From: Streptomyces sp. CB00316
GTDB taxonomy: Bacteria; Actinomycetota; Actinomycetes; Streptomycetales; Streptomycetaceae
Reading direction: 5' to 3'
NCBI RefSeq assembly: GCF_001905595.1
Contig: NZ_LIXI01000004.1
Location: 594,529-658,528, forward strand
Length of the DNA: 64,000 bases
Part shown: positions 15,138-24,493 of the stretch, in pieces
Numbering within the stretch: the first letter of the stretch is position 1
How the letters are laid out: each line of letters starts with the position of its first letter
Translations under genes and position numbers: made by a program
The notes under the pieces: model-generated
Told to the model about the DNA's origin: nothing
Databases searched by the model: none
The model's input: the letters and a program-made list of their open reading frames with translations, nothing else

Positions 15138-17579
15138 ATGAGCAGCCTCTTTGACGACAGTTTCCTGACCGGCCTCCAGTCCACGGAGGACGGCCCGCCG
15201 CCGCCCCCCGAGGACCACGCACCCGAAGCGGTGCCGGAGGGGCTCTTCGAGGGCGTCTACGACGCGCCTCCGCCGCCCCGGGACGGGTATTACCGGGACG
15301 GCCACCCGCGCCCCGTCATCGACGCCGCGGCGCTGCTCGACGGGCTGAACACCGAGCAGCGCGCCGCCGTCGTGCACGCCGGTTCCCCGCTGCTCATCGT
15401 CGCCGGGGCCGGCTCGGGCAAGACCCGGGTGCTCACCCACCGCATCGCCCACCTGCTGGCCGAGCGCGGCGTGCACCCGGGCCAGATCCTCGCGATCACC
15501 TTCACCAACAAGGCCGCGGGTGAGATGAAGGAGCGCGTCGAGCAGCTCGTCGGCCCGCGCGCCAACGCCATGTGGGTCATGACCTTCCACAGCGCCTGCG
15601 TCCGCATCCTGCGCCGGGAGTCGAAGAAGCTCGGCTTCACCTCGTCGTTCTCGATCTACGACGCCGCCGACTCCAAGCGCCTGATGGCCCTGGTCTGCCG
15701 CGATCTCGACCTGGACCCCAAGCGCTACCCGCCCAAATCCTTCACCGCCAAGGTCTCCAACCTCAAGAACGAGCTCATCGACGAGGAGACTTTCGCCGGG
15801 CAGGCGGCCGACGGTTTCGAGAAGACCCTGGCCCAGGCGTACGCGCTCTACCAGGCCCGTCTGCGCGAGGCCAACGCCCTGGACTTCGACGACATCATCA
15901 TGACGACGGTCCACCTCCTCCAGGCCTTCCCCGACGTGGCCGAGCACTACCGCCGCCGCTTCCGCCACGTCCTGGTCGACGAGTACCAGGACACCAACCA
16001 CGCCCAGTACACGCTGGTACGGGAGCTGGTCGGCCCGGCCGGGGAGGCCGCCGACGCCCCCGCCGAGCTGTGCGTCGTCGGTGACGCGGACCAGTCGATC
16101 TACGCCTTCCGGGGCGCGACCATCCGCAACATCCTCCAGTTCGAGGAGGACTACCCCAACGCGAAGACGATCCTCCTGGAGCAGAACTACCGCTCCACGC
16201 AGACGATCCTCTCCGCCGCCAACGCGGTCATCGAGCGCAACGAGAGCCGCCGCCCCAAGAACCTGTGGACCAACGCCGGCAGCGGTGCCCGCATCACCGG
16301 ATATGTGGCCGACACCGAGCACGACGAGGCACAGTTCGTCGCCGACGAGATCGACCGGCTCACCGACGCGGGCGACGCCAAGGCGGGCGACGTCGCCGTC
16401 TTCTACCGGACCAACGCCCAGTCCCGTGTCTTCGAAGAGATCTTCATCCGCGTCGGCCTGCCCTACAAGGTCGTCGGCGGCGTGCGCTTCTACGAGCGCA
16501 AGGAGGTCCGGGACGTCCTGGCCTACCTCCGCGTCCTCGCCAACCCCGAGGACACCGTCCCGCTGCGCCGCATCCTCAACGTGCCCAAGCGCGGCATCGG
16601 CGACCGCGCCGAGGCCATGATCGACGCCCTGTCGATGCGCGAGAAGATCTCCTTCCCGCAGGCGCTGCGCCGCGTGGACGAGGCGTACGGCATGGCGGCC
16701 CGCTCCTCCAACGCCGTCAGGCGCTTCAACACGCTGATGGAGGAGCTCCGTACGATCGTCGAGTCCGGCGCCGGACCCGCCGTCGTGCTGGAAGCGGTGC
16801 TGGAGCGTACGGGCTATCTCGCCGAGCTCCAGGCCTCCACCGACCCGCAGGACGAGACCCGTATCGAGAACCTCCAGGAACTCGCCGCCGTGGCCCTGGA
16901 GTTCGAGCAGGAGCGCGGGGACGAGGAGGGCACCGGCACACTCGCGGAGTTCCTGGAGAGGGTCGCGCTGGTCGCCGACTCGGACCAGATCCCCGACGAG
17001 GACGAGGACGGCTCCGGCGTCATCACGCTGATGACCCTGCACACGGCGAAGGGCCTGGAGTTCCCGGTCGTCTTCCTCACCGGTATGGAAGACGGCGTCT
17101 TCCCGCACATGCGGGCCCTCGGTCAGACCAAGGAGCTGGAGGAGGAGCGGCGCCTGGCGTACGTCGGCATCACCCGCGCCCGCGAGCGGCTCTACCTGAC
17201 CCGGGCCGCCATGCGCAGCGCCTGGGGCCAGCCCTCGTACAACCCGCCCTCGCGGTTCCTGGAGGAGATCCCGGAAGCGCACCTGGAGTGGAAGCGCAAG
17301 GGCCCGATGGCCGCCCCGGCGGGACCCACCTCGGGCATCACGTCCTCGCTCTCCTCCTCGCGCGCCCGCTCCGGTCCCTCGGGCTTCGCGACCCGGCGTT
17401 CCACGGAGAAGCCCACGGTCACGCTGGTCGTCGGGGACCGGGTCACGCACGACCAGTTCGGGCTCGGCACGGTGACGGCCGTCGAAGGGTTCGGCGACCA
17501 GGCCAAGGCCACGGTGGACTTCGGCGACGAGCGCCCGAAGAAGCTGCTGCTGCGGTACGCGCCGGTCGAGAAGCTGTAG
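15138..17579 (+). CDS. pcrA: ATP-dependent DNA helicase PcrA/UvrD
   Basis: 813 residues, typical for actinobacterial PcrA. After an acidic Pro-rich leader, LNTEQRAAVVHAGSPLLIVAG holds the Q motif, GAGSGKTRVL (about residues 91-100) is Walker A, TFTNKAAGEM motif Ia, DEYQDTNH (about 282-289) Walker B, VGDADQSIYAFRGA motif III, QNYRST motif IV, VMTLHTAKGLE-type motif V (here LMTLHTAKGLEFPVVFL), and YVGITRARERLYL motif VI with the arginine finger. The C-terminus ends with a Tudor-like RNA polymerase-binding domain (VGDRVTHDQFGLGTV). SF1A 3'-5' helicase in nucleotide excision repair and removal of stalled polymerases. It stands alone with a strong terminator behind it. Confidence 0.97.
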   Translation: MSSLFDDSFLTGLQSTEDGPPPPPEDHAPEAVPEGLFEGVYDAPPPPRDGYYRDGHPRPVIDAAALLDGLNTEQRAAVVHAGSPLLIVAGAGSGKTRVLTHRIAHLLAERGVHPGQILAITFTNKAAGEMKERVEQLVGPRANAMWVMTFHSACVRILRRESKKLGFTSSFSIYDAADSKRLMALVCRDLDLDPKRYPPKSFTAKVSNLKNELIDEETFAGQAADGFEKTLAQAYALYQARLREANALDFDDIIMTTVHLLQAFPDVAEHYRRRFRHVLVDEYQDTNHAQYTLVRELVGPAGEAADAPAELCVVGDADQSIYAFRGATIRNILQFEEDYPNAKTILLEQNYRSTQTILSAANAVIERNESRRPKNLWTNAGSGARITGYVADTEHDEAQFVADEIDRLTDAGDAKAGDVAVFYRTNAQSRVFEEIFIRVGLPYKVVGGVRFYERKEVRDVLAYLRVLANPEDTVPLRRILNVPKRGIGDRAEAMIDALSMREKISFPQALRRVDEAYGMAARSSNAVRRFNTLMEELRTIVESGAGPAVVLEAVLERTGYLAELQASTDPQDETRIENLQELAAVALEFEQERGDEEGTGTLAEFLERVALVADSDQIPDEDEDGSGVITLMTLHTAKGLEFPVVFLTGMEDGVFPHMRALGQTKELEEERRLAYVGITRARERLYLTRAAMRSAWGQPSYNPPSRFLEEIPEAHLEWKRKGPMAAPAGPTSGITSSLSSSRARSGPSGFATRRSTEKPTVTLVVGDRVTHDQFGLGTVTAVEGFGDQAKATVDFGDERPKKLLLRYAPVEKL

Positions 17580-17586
17580 TACGAGT

Positions 17587-17634
17587 ACGAGAAGGGGGCG
17601 GGAGGCTGCTGAAGCCGTCCCGCCCCCTTCTCGT
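17587..17634. terminator. Strong terminator after pcrA
   Basis: A 17-bp perfect stem, ACGAGAAGGGGGCGGGA (17587-17603) with TCCCGCCCCCTTCTCGT (17618-17634), topped by an inner GGCT/AGCC pairing. It separates pcrA from the convergent M23 gene. Confidence 0.88.
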
Positions 17635-17684
17635 GGTGTACGCGTGCTGTCTCTTCGTACGTGCTGTGGCGCCGCCGTCCTGCC

Positions 17685-19328
17685 TCAGGTCGGGTTGACG
17701 CCGTGGCTCCGCAGCCACACCAGCGGGTCGATCGACGCGCCGCCGCCGGGCCGGACCTCGAAGTGCAGGTGCGGGCCGGTGGAGTTGCCGGAGCTGCCCG
17801 CGTACGCGATGACGTCACCGGCCTTGACCGGGCCGGAGCGGATCTTGGTGCTGCTGAGGTGGCAGTACCAGGTCTCCGTACCGTCGGCCATGGTCACGAT
17901 CGCCATGTTGCCGTAGGCGCTGTTGTACTGGGTGCGCACGGTGCCGTCGGTCGCGGCCATCACCGGGGAGCCGTACCCGACGGGGAAGTCGATACCCGTG
18001 TGCACGGACATCCAGTTGACGCCCGCCTGGCCGTAGTAGGCGCTCAGCCCGTGCTGCTTGACCGGCAGGACGAACTTGGGGCGCAGCGCCTCACGGCGTG
18101 CGGCCTCCTCCTCGCGCTTCTTCTTCTCCTCCACCTGCCGCTGCTTCAGGTCGATGCGCTCCTGGGTGCGGCTCGCGCGCTGGCGGAAGTCGTCGCTGCC
18201 CTCGGAGAGCTGCTCCAGCTGGCTGTCGAGCTTGTTGTTCGCGGCGACCGGCTTGACCGTGCTCGGATCGGCGACGGCCAGCGAGGTGGTCTTCTCCTGC
18301 TTGTCCTCGTCGCTGATCCCGCTGACGGAGGCGGCCGCGATGCCCGCGACGCTCATCACGCAGGCGGAGGGGACGGCGACGGTCAGGAGAGCGGACCGCT
18401 TGGCGGGGCTGCGGCGGCGCGCCCGGCTGCGGGGGGCGGGGGTGCGGACCACGGTGCGGTCCACGGAGAGCGGGGCGGGCCCGGGGGAGTCGCCGTCGTC
18501 CGGCGTGGGGGCGGCGTCCGGGTCGAGCCCGGTTTCGTGACCGGCTTTGTGAGCGGTGTCGACTTCGGTTTCGAAGCCGGAGTCGATGACCGCGAACTCG
18601 GCGGTGCCGGCTTCCTCGGGGTCCTGCTGTTCGTACAGCTGATGCGATGTCTGTTCGGGGTCGTACGCGGCGTCCTCGGGCGTGGCGCCGGAGTTCCAGG
18701 CGGTCGCGTCATAGGCGCCGGTGTCGTACGCCCCCGTGTCGTACGCGGCGGTGTCGTACACCCCGGTGGTATGGGCAGTGGTGTCGTACGTGCCCGTGTC
18801 GTACGTCCCCGCGTCGTGGGTGCCGGCCTCGTAGGCGTCCGTCCCGTACGAGCCGTCGGTCACGTACGCGGTGCCTGTGCCGTACGTGCCGGTGGCGTAC
18901 GCGCCGGTGTCGTAGCCGTCCGTCTCGTAGGCGCCCGTCCCGTAGGAGGTTGTGCCGTACGCGGCCGTGGTGAACCCGGTGGTGGGGAACGCGCCCGTGT
19001 CGGTGGCCTGCCACTGGCCGGCCGGGTCCTGGTCGGAGGGCTGCTGCCAGGTGGGGGTCGCGCCGGTGTCCCACTGCTGGTGGGCGGTGGCCTGCGTCTG
19101 GGCGGCGTACGCGTCGTAACTGACGGTCTGCTGCGCGCCCGTGTCCCAGGCGGAGGAGTCGTACTGGCCGCTCTGGTCGCCGTAGGGACCGTCGTAACCG
19201 GGGGCCACGTGGTCCGTGGTGTCGGAACCGCCGGGAAGGGAACCGAAGAGCGGGTCGGTGTCGAAGCTGCCGGTCGATCGGGTGTCGTACCCGACGGGCC
19301 CGGCGTGGGGGTGCTGGTCGTTCACCAA
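17685..19328 (-). CDS. M23 metallopeptidase with repetitive Tyr-rich N-terminus
   Basis: 547 residues. The M23/LytM domain is C-terminal: HTGIDFPVGYG (zinc His and Asp near 442-446) and GPHLHFEVRPGGG (His-x-His near 519-521), so the zinc ligands are intact. It is preceded by a coiled coil (about 345-410; RQRQVEEKKKREEEAARREAL) and one membrane helix (about 308-335) after a basic RSRARRRSPAKRS. The first 300 residues are disordered and acidic, with about 20 degenerate copies of the pentapeptide YDTGA between about 120 and 225. By the positive-inside rule that region would be cytoplasmic and the peptidase outside. It likely cuts or regulates cleavage of peptidoglycan cross-links. Confidence 0.92.
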   Translation of the reverse strand: MVNDQHPHAGPVGYDTRSTGSFDTDPLFGSLPGGSDTTDHVAPGYDGPYGDQSGQYDSSAWDTGAQQTVSYDAYAAQTQATAHQQWDTGATPTWQQPSDQDPAGQWQATDTGAFPTTGFTTAAYGTTSYGTGAYETDGYDTGAYATGTYGTGTAYVTDGSYGTDAYEAGTHDAGTYDTGTYDTTAHTTGVYDTAAYDTGAYDTGAYDATAWNSGATPEDAAYDPEQTSHQLYEQQDPEEAGTAEFAVIDSGFETEVDTAHKAGHETGLDPDAAPTPDDGDSPGPAPLSVDRTVVRTPAPRSRARRRSPAKRSALLTVAVPSACVMSVAGIAAASVSGISDEDKQEKTTSLAVADPSTVKPVAANNKLDSQLEQLSEGSDDFRQRASRTQERIDLKQRQVEEKKKREEEAARREALRPKFVLPVKQHGLSAYYGQAGVNWMSVHTGIDFPVGYGSPVMAATDGTVRTQYNSAYGNMAIVTMADGTETWYCHLSSTKIRSGPVKAGDVIAYAGSSGNSTGPHLHFEVRPGGGASIDPLVWLRSHGVNPT

Positions 19329-19529
19329 CTTCTCTCTCGCCTCGGCAGCAGGACTGTTCTGGATCCCGGTGAGGGGGTCCCAGGGGGAAGCAGTGGCCGC
19401 GACTGTACCCGGCAGTATGTGAGGACGACAATCTTCGGCAGGTTTTGCGTCCTCAGGAAACGGGCAATCGGACGTCTTTCGGTGGACGGCAGGCAGAGGC
19501 TTGGCTCTACGTTCGATATTTGTTCTATT

Positions 19530-20393
19530 TTAAGCGACAGAAGGCGTTCCGGTTGAGGGCGCTGTGCCCTCCCGGGCCCCCTGTGACTCCAGAGCCTCAC
19601 CGACCGCGGCGGCGACCGCCGGGTGCACCGGCAGCGCGAGATGCCCGATTCCGGTGACGCGTACGTTCACGGCGTCGAGGTCGGGGTGGTGGACGCGGGC
19701 CGTCCCGACCGGGACCATCACCTGGTCCAGCTCGCTCCAGAAGCTGACGAACCGGGTCCGGCAGCCGGGGGCGGGGAGGTGCAGCTCCTCGATCAGCGCG
19801 GAGCCGCCGCGTATCTGCCGCACGATGGGGTGAACACCGGCTCCGGGGGCGACGGCGGTGCCGCCGTGCGGGGTGCCGAGCGTGACGAGGGTGCGCACCC
19901 GGTGGTCGCCGCCCAGCCGTTGTACGTAGTAGCGGGCGATCAGGCCGCCGAGGCTGTGGCCGACGATGTCGACCTCGCGCTGCCCGGTGCGGGCGCAGAT
20001 CTCCTCCACGTGCCGGCCGAGCAGCTCGGCGGCGGTGCGCAGGTCGCGGGTGAGCGGCGAGTAGTTGAGGGACGCCAGGTGGCGGCGGCCGTGCCGGGCG
20101 AGCGCGCGGCGCAGCAGGACGAAGACGGAGCGGTTGTCGATGAACCCGTGCAGCAGGACGACGGGCCGTTCGGCGGCGGGGGAGCCGGGCAGGGTGGGAG
20201 GGCCCGGCGGTGAGCCCGGGGCGCGGCGCTCCTGGGGGAGGCGCTCCTGGGTGAGGCCGAAGGGATAGGCGGCCAGGTGGCCGGTGAGGACCACGAGCTC
20301 CAGCACGGTGGCGCCGAGCAGTGCGGTGGAGAGCCGGGGGCCCGGCAGCCGGGGGAGGCGGGGCGGTAGGGAGAGGAAAGGGAGGACCTTCAC
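19530..20393 (-). CDS. Membrane-anchored alpha/beta-hydrolase (lipase-like)
   Basis: 287 residues from GTG 20393, chosen because AGGAGG stands seven bases upstream. A membrane anchor spans about residues 22-45 ([22 protein letters not shown]). The hydrolase core has VVLLHGF (oxyanion strand, near 80), [18 protein letters not shown] with nucleophile Ser near 148, [11 protein letters not shown], and a C-terminal GIGHLALP that supplies the catalytic His. Related Streptomyces proteins are annotated as lipases or PGAP1-like esterases. It is divergent from the B12-binding protein gene; a perfect 17-bp inverted repeat lies just upstream. Confidence 0.88.
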   Translation of the reverse strand: MKVLPFLSLPPRLPRLPGPRLSTALLGATVLELVVLTGHLAAYPFGLTQERLPQERRAPGSPPGPPTLPGSPAAERPVVLLHGFIDNRSVFVLLRRALARHGRRHLASLNYSPLTRDLRTAAELLGRHVEEICARTGQREVDIVGHSLGGLIARYYVQRLGGDHRVRTLVTLGTPHGGTAVAPGAGVHPIVRQIRGGSALIEELHLPAPGCRTRFVSFWSELDQVMVPVGTARVHHPDLDAVNVRVTGIGHLALPVHPAVAAAVGEALESQGAREGTAPSTGTPSVA

Positions 20394-20434
20394 ACGCCGA
20401 CCTCCTGCGCTGGCGCACCTGGAGGCGGCGACGG

Positions 20435-20477
20435 GCCGTACCACCGTGCCGTGCGGCTGGCGGCACGGTGGTACGGC
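20435..20477. repeat. Perfect 17-bp inverted repeat upstream of the lipase gene
   Basis: GCCGTACCACCGTGCCG (20435-20451) and CGGCACGGTGGTACGGC (20461-20477) are exact inverse complements around a 9-base loop, 42 bp before the lipase GTG and 190 bp before the divergent gene. As both flanking genes point away, it is not an end-of-gene terminator; it could be an operator or a leader attenuator. Confidence 0.6.
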
Positions 20478-20666
20478 GACCTCGTAGCGGCTCTCCCCGC
20501 GGCGGCCGGATTGCCGCGTTCTACGGGGGACGGCGCCTGGCGAACATGTCCCACGTGTGATTTCCCCCTCCCCGCCTGCCGCGAAACGGCGGCTTGCGGG
20601 ATGCTGTGGATAACGTTCGTTCACATCCCCGTCCCTTCAGGCGCGGGAGACCATGTGGAGGCAGTG

Positions 20667-21080
20667 ATGGGTGTGACCGGTCCGATCCGTGTGGTGGTGG
20701 CCAAGCCGGGACTCGACGGCCATGACCGCGGGGCCAAGGTGATCGCGCGGGCGCTGCGGGACGCCGGTATGGAAGTCATCTATACGGGGCTCCACCAGAC
20801 ACCCGAGCAGATCGTCGACACGGCGATCCAGGAGGACGCCGACGCCATCGGCCTGTCGATCCTCTCCGGGGCGCACAACACGCTGTTCGCGAAGGTGATC
20901 GAGCTGCTGAAGGAGCGGGAGGCGGAGGACATCAAGGTGTTCGGCGGCGGGATCATCCCGGAGGACGACATCGCCCCGCTGAAGGAGCTGGGCGTGGCGG
21001 AGCTCTTCACCCCGGGTGCGACGACGACCGAGATCGTCACCTGGGTGAACGCGAACGTCCGCCAGCCCGCGCAGGCCTGA
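20667..21080 (+). CDS. icmB: Cobalamin-binding small subunit of an acyl-CoA mutase
   Basis: 137 residues, just a B12-binding domain. [18 protein letters not shown] carries the D-x-H-x-x-G motif with the lower cobalt ligand His19; [11 protein letters not shown] and GGGIIPEDD complete the Rossmann-like fold. ATG 20667 follows GGAGG five bases upstream. In S. coelicolor the gene at this position (SCO4800 from memory) encodes the small subunit of isobutyryl-CoA mutase, which interconverts isobutyryl- and n-butyryl-CoA; a methylmalonyl-CoA mutase-like partner cannot be excluded from the sequence. The large subunit is not in this window. Confidence 0.88.
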   Translation: MGVTGPIRVVVAKPGLDGHDRGAKVIARALRDAGMEVIYTGLHQTPEQIVDTAIQEDADAIGLSILSGAHNTLFAKVIELLKEREAEDIKVFGGGIIPEDDIAPLKELGVAELFTPGATTTEIVTWVNANVRQPAQA

Positions 21081-21120
21081 CCTCGGGGCCCGGGGGTACG
21101 GCCGAGGCCGGGGTGGAGGG

Positions 21121-22755
21121 TCAGGTCAGCTCGGTCTCCATCGCGGCGCGCAGGCGCAGTGTGGAGACCAGGCGCTGGAACGCCTCCGACCAGTATCCCC
21201 CGGCCCCCGGCGATGCTCCCTCCTGCTCGTCCGGGGTGGCCGTGAGGGCTTCCAGGCGGTCGGCCCCGGCCGGGTCCAGGCAGCGCTCGGCCAGGCCCAT
21301 CACACCGCTGAAGCTCCACGGGTAGCTCCCGCCGTCCCGCGCGATGTCGAGCGCGTCGACCACGGCGCGCCCGAGCGGGCCCGTCCACGGCACCGTGCAG
21401 ACCCCGAGCAGCTGGAACGCCTCCGACAGCCCGTGCGCGGCGATGAACGCGGCCACCCAGTCTGCGCGTTCGGCCTCGGGCAGCACCGCCAGGAGCTTGG
21501 ACCGCTCGGCGATCGACGTGGGCCCGGGCGTGCCGGCCGGGGGCGCGGACGCCGCACCCAGCAGGGCCCGCGCCCACTCCGGGTGGCGCTGGCGCACCGC
21601 GGCCCGGCACCAGGCGGCGTGCAGCTCGCCCGCCCAGTCGTCGGCCACCGGCAGTGCCACGATCTCCGCCGCCGGGCGCCCGCCGAACCGCTCCTGCCAG
21701 ACCCCGAGCGGCGTGGCCTCCACCAACTGACCGAGCCACCAGGACCGCTCGCCCCGGCCCGTCGGCGGATCGGCCACCACCCCGTCGCGCCGCATCCCGG
21801 CGTCGCACTCGTGCGGCGCCTCCACGGCGATGGACGCGCCCGCCCCCGTACGGTCGGGATTGACGCACGACGTCGCGCGGGCCGCCATCCGCCCGGCGAA
21901 CGCCGAGGCGGGCAGGGCGGAGAGCAGCTCGGCCGCTGTGGCGCGCACGTTGCGGCTGCGGTCGGCGAGCGCCTGCTCCAGGAACTCCTCGTCCCCCTTC
22001 CCGAGCCCGTTCCGCAGGGAGTCCAGGAACATCAGCCGGTCCTCTGCCCGCTCGGTGGACCAGGTCGTGGTGAGCAGGGCGAGCGCGGCGGCGGGATCCC
22101 GGGTCCGTACGGCGTCGAGCAGCGCGACCCGCTCCGCGAACAGCCCCTCCTCCCACAGCCGGCCCACCGCCTCCGGATCGCCGGTGTCGGGGACGAGCGA
22201 GCCGCCCGCGGCACCGCGCAGGGCGAACTTCCACTCGGGGTTCAGGGCGGCCAGCCACAGGCCCAGCGGTCCGGCGAAGGCGAGCGCCTGCGGGCGCAGG
22301 TCGGTGCGGGCCCGCGCGGCGTCCAGCAGCGGTGGCACCAGGGCGGCCGGGGCCCGGAACCCCCGCCGGTTGGCGGTGGCCAGCCACTGCGGGATCAGCT
22401 CGGTGAGGTCGGGCGCGGCCCCGCGCCGTCCGGAGGCGGTCGGTGCGGCCCGGTCGGCGAGCAGCTGGGCGAGCCGGTGCCGGGCCGCCTCGGGGAGCCG
22501 CGGGCGCGGGTCGTGCGGCGCGGGTGCGGGCCTGGCCCCCGGCACGGCGGGCAGCAGCCCGGCCCGCCGGCGCACGGTGTGCAGGGCGGCGGCGTCCAGC
22601 AGGGCGGCCGGGCCGTCGGCCGGTACCGGGGCCCCGGGGGCCGCCGGCGGGCGGCGGTCGGTGCCCAGCAGCGCCGAGGTGACCAGCTCCTCCCAGGGGA
22701 GGGAGGCGAGGGGGTGGGCTGAGGTCGCGGTCGGGCCGGTGGTGGTGGGAGGCAT
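21121..22755 (-). CDS. DUF5691 protein of the MoxR-VWA cluster
   Basis: 544 residues, Ala/Leu/Arg-rich and mostly helical, with a repetitive alpha-solenoid look (for example AVGRLWEEGLFAERVALLDAV, ALALLTTTWSTERAEDRLMFL, RNVRATAAELLSALP) like HEAT-type repeats. ATG 22755 has GAAGGGG upstream. Proteins of this family are found with SWIM, MoxR, DUF5682 and VWA genes, as here; it lies 107 bp downstream of the SWIM gene on the same strand. No catalytic motif is visible; a scaffold or adaptor role would fit the helical repeats but is inference. Confidence 0.82.
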   Translation of the reverse strand: MPPTTTGPTATSAHPLASLPWEELVTSALLGTDRRPPAAPGAPVPADGPAALLDAAALHTVRRRAGLLPAVPGARPAPAPHDPRPRLPEAARHRLAQLLADRAAPTASGRRGAAPDLTELIPQWLATANRRGFRAPAALVPPLLDAARARTDLRPQALAFAGPLGLWLAALNPEWKFALRGAAGGSLVPDTGDPEAVGRLWEEGLFAERVALLDAVRTRDPAAALALLTTTWSTERAEDRLMFLDSLRNGLGKGDEEFLEQALADRSRNVRATAAELLSALPASAFAGRMAARATSCVNPDRTGAGASIAVEAPHECDAGMRRDGVVADPPTGRGERSWWLGQLVEATPLGVWQERFGGRPAAEIVALPVADDWAGELHAAWCRAAVRQRHPEWARALLGAASAPPAGTPGPTSIAERSKLLAVLPEAERADWVAAFIAAHGLSEAFQLLGVCTVPWTGPLGRAVVDALDIARDGGSYPWSFSGVMGLAERCLDPAGADRLEALTATPDEQEGASPGAGGYWSEAFQRLVSTLRLRAAMETELT

Positions 22756-22862
22756 CGGGTCCCCTTCGGTGGCGTTCAGGGCGGTCGGCGGCGGAGACGG
22801 GTGATCGGTGAGTGGGGGTGGCGGCGGACTCCGCAGGCCCCGCCCGCGGTGGCCGGCACAGG

Positions 22863-24314
22863 TCAGATGAGCCGTACGGTCCCGTCAACGACCTCCGCGC
22901 ACCCGGACACCGGCCCGGAACCGGGCCCGGACACCGGCCCGGAACCGCCCCCGTGTCCGGCCCTCGTGTCCCAAACCGCGAACGGGTCGAAGCCGCGATG
23001 GCCCAGCTCGCCGAAGACCGTGACCGGGCCGCCGCCGGAGACCGCGACGAGCTTCCACAGCCCCGGACGGGACAGCGCCGCCGAGGAGAGGGGCAGAGCG
23101 GATGCGCTCTCCGCGTCGGCCACCTGCCAGCCGTCCTCGGACGGCACGGGTATGACGTCCCGCAGGGTGACCGGCCAGGCGTCGAGCCAGGGATCGTCCC
23201 GCAGCGCCTCTCCGTACGCCGCGAGGGCGGCCGCGGTGGAGCCGCCCGGCGGCGGCGTGTCCGGCACCGGGGCGCCCGGCGCCGCGACGGGCGGGGCGAA
23301 CTGCCGTCCCAGATCGGCCCGGAGCCCGCCGCCCGGGTACGGCGTGAGCTCGGCGTCGATCGTGACGCCCACCGGCAGCGCGAGCTCCGGAGCGCGGCCC
23401 ATCGCACCGAAGGAGAGCAGCAGGGCCGTGCGGCCCGACTCCCTCCCGTACAGCCAGATCCGCCGGGTGGTGAGCCGGCCGTCCGGCGTGTCGTACTGCG
23501 CGAGGACCAGCCAGTGGTCACGGACCGGCGGGCCTTCGGCGGACATGGGCAGCCCCACCCGCGTACGCACCGTGGCGGCCAGCGGGGCCGGCAGCCGCTC
23601 CCGGCCCAGCCAGGCCGTGTCCAGCAGATGGAGCAGGCCGCACTCCTCCAGCAGCCGCACCGGCCAGCCCGGGCCGGATCCGGGTATAGCTCCCAACTCC
23701 CTCACCCGGCCCGCCAGTCCGGGCGCCTGCGCGTCGACCATGCGGGCGGCGGTCTCGTCCCACAGGGCATACCCCGTGCGATCGGCGGTGGCGAGCCCTC
23801 CCCGCAGCAGATCGCTCAGGCGCTGCTCCAGCTCCAGCGCCCCTCCGGTGACCCGCTCCGCCCGGCGCTCCGCCCGCTTCCTGGCGGCCGTGCTGTCGGC
23901 GGGGCCGGACGCCGGCTCCCCGCCCGCGGCGGCCTCCCGCTCGGCCTGCTTGGCCTCCGCCCGCCCCCGGCGGGCCGTGAGCCACTGCGCGGCCCAGTCG
24001 GCCGGCTCACCCTGCTGGACCGCGCCGTCGCCGGACGCCCGGAGCAGCAGCAGCCCCAGCGCGTGCTTGCAGGGGAACTTGCGGCTCGGACAACTGCACT
24101 TGTACGCGGGGCCCGTGGTGTCGACCACCGTCTGATACGGCTTACTCCCGCTCCCCTTGCACAGCCCCCACACCGCCCCCGATCCGTCGAAGCCGGTGCC
24201 CGTCCAGTGTCCGGCCGTGGCCAGCTTGTTCCCCGCCTTGCGTGATGCGTCGTCAGGCGCCAGGGACAGCACCTGCTCCACCGTCCAGCGCGCCACCGAT
24301 TCCGTGGCGGGCAA
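22863..24314 (-). CDS. SWIM zinc-finger protein
   Basis: About 483 residues from TTG 24314, preferred because GGGGGAGA lies five bases upstream; ATG 24341 is an alternative without a ribosome binding site. The SWIM motif is KCSCPSRKFPCKHALGLLLL near residue 73: C-x-C...C-x-H, a zinc module for nucleic acid or protein binding. A charged coiled-coil segment follows (about 110-150), then a beta-rich region of unknown fold. It is the YehQ-like member of the five-gene cluster, divergent from the MoxR gene. Confidence 0.85.
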   Translation of the reverse strand: MPATESVARWTVEQVLSLAPDDASRKAGNKLATAGHWTGTGFDGSGAVWGLCKGSGSKPYQTVVDTTGPAYKCSCPSRKFPCKHALGLLLLRASGDGAVQQGEPADWAAQWLTARRGRAEAKQAEREAAAGGEPASGPADSTAARKRAERRAERVTGGALELEQRLSDLLRGGLATADRTGYALWDETAARMVDAQAPGLAGRVRELGAIPGSGPGWPVRLLEECGLLHLLDTAWLGRERLPAPLAATVRTRVGLPMSAEGPPVRDHWLVLAQYDTPDGRLTTRRIWLYGRESGRTALLLSFGAMGRAPELALPVGVTIDAELTPYPGGGLRADLGRQFAPPVAAPGAPVPDTPPPGGSTAAALAAYGEALRDDPWLDAWPVTLRDVIPVPSEDGWQVADAESASALPLSSAALSRPGLWKLVAVSGGGPVTVFGELGHRGFDPFAVWDTRAGHGGGSGPVSGPGSGPVSGCAEVVDGTVRLI

Positions 24315-24361
24315 GGGTTCTCCCCCGTGAGATAGCAGCATGGGAACGACGGTAGGCGGCA

Positions 24362-24430
24362 CCACTGACAATCCCGCTGACCTGCGATCAGAGCCCTGGC
24401 GGGAGCGGCCGCGAGGCCCGTTGTCAGTGG
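24362..24430. promoter_or_regulatory. Inverted TTGTCAGTGG sites between the divergent SWIM and MoxR operons
   Basis: CCACTGACAA (24362-24371) and TTGTCAGTGG (24421-24430) are exact inverse complements, 49 bases apart, in the 179-bp region between the two starts. Each points towards its own gene. They could be -35 elements of two divergent promoters or a paired operator. Confidence 0.5.
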
Positions 24431-24493
24431 CATGGTGCACGGTGGGAACCACGTCAGGTCGACCGAATCTGTCGACGATCTGGAGGGGGATCC

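Noticed and set aside
18700..19000. Short regular repeats as a possible CRISPR array
   Set aside because: The 15-bp period is the codon repeat of YDTGA in the M23 gene; there are no unique spacers.
19500..19545. Possible SOS (LexA) box near TTCGATATTTGTTCT
   Set aside because: The halves do not match the actinobacterial TCGAAC-N4-GTTCGA box.
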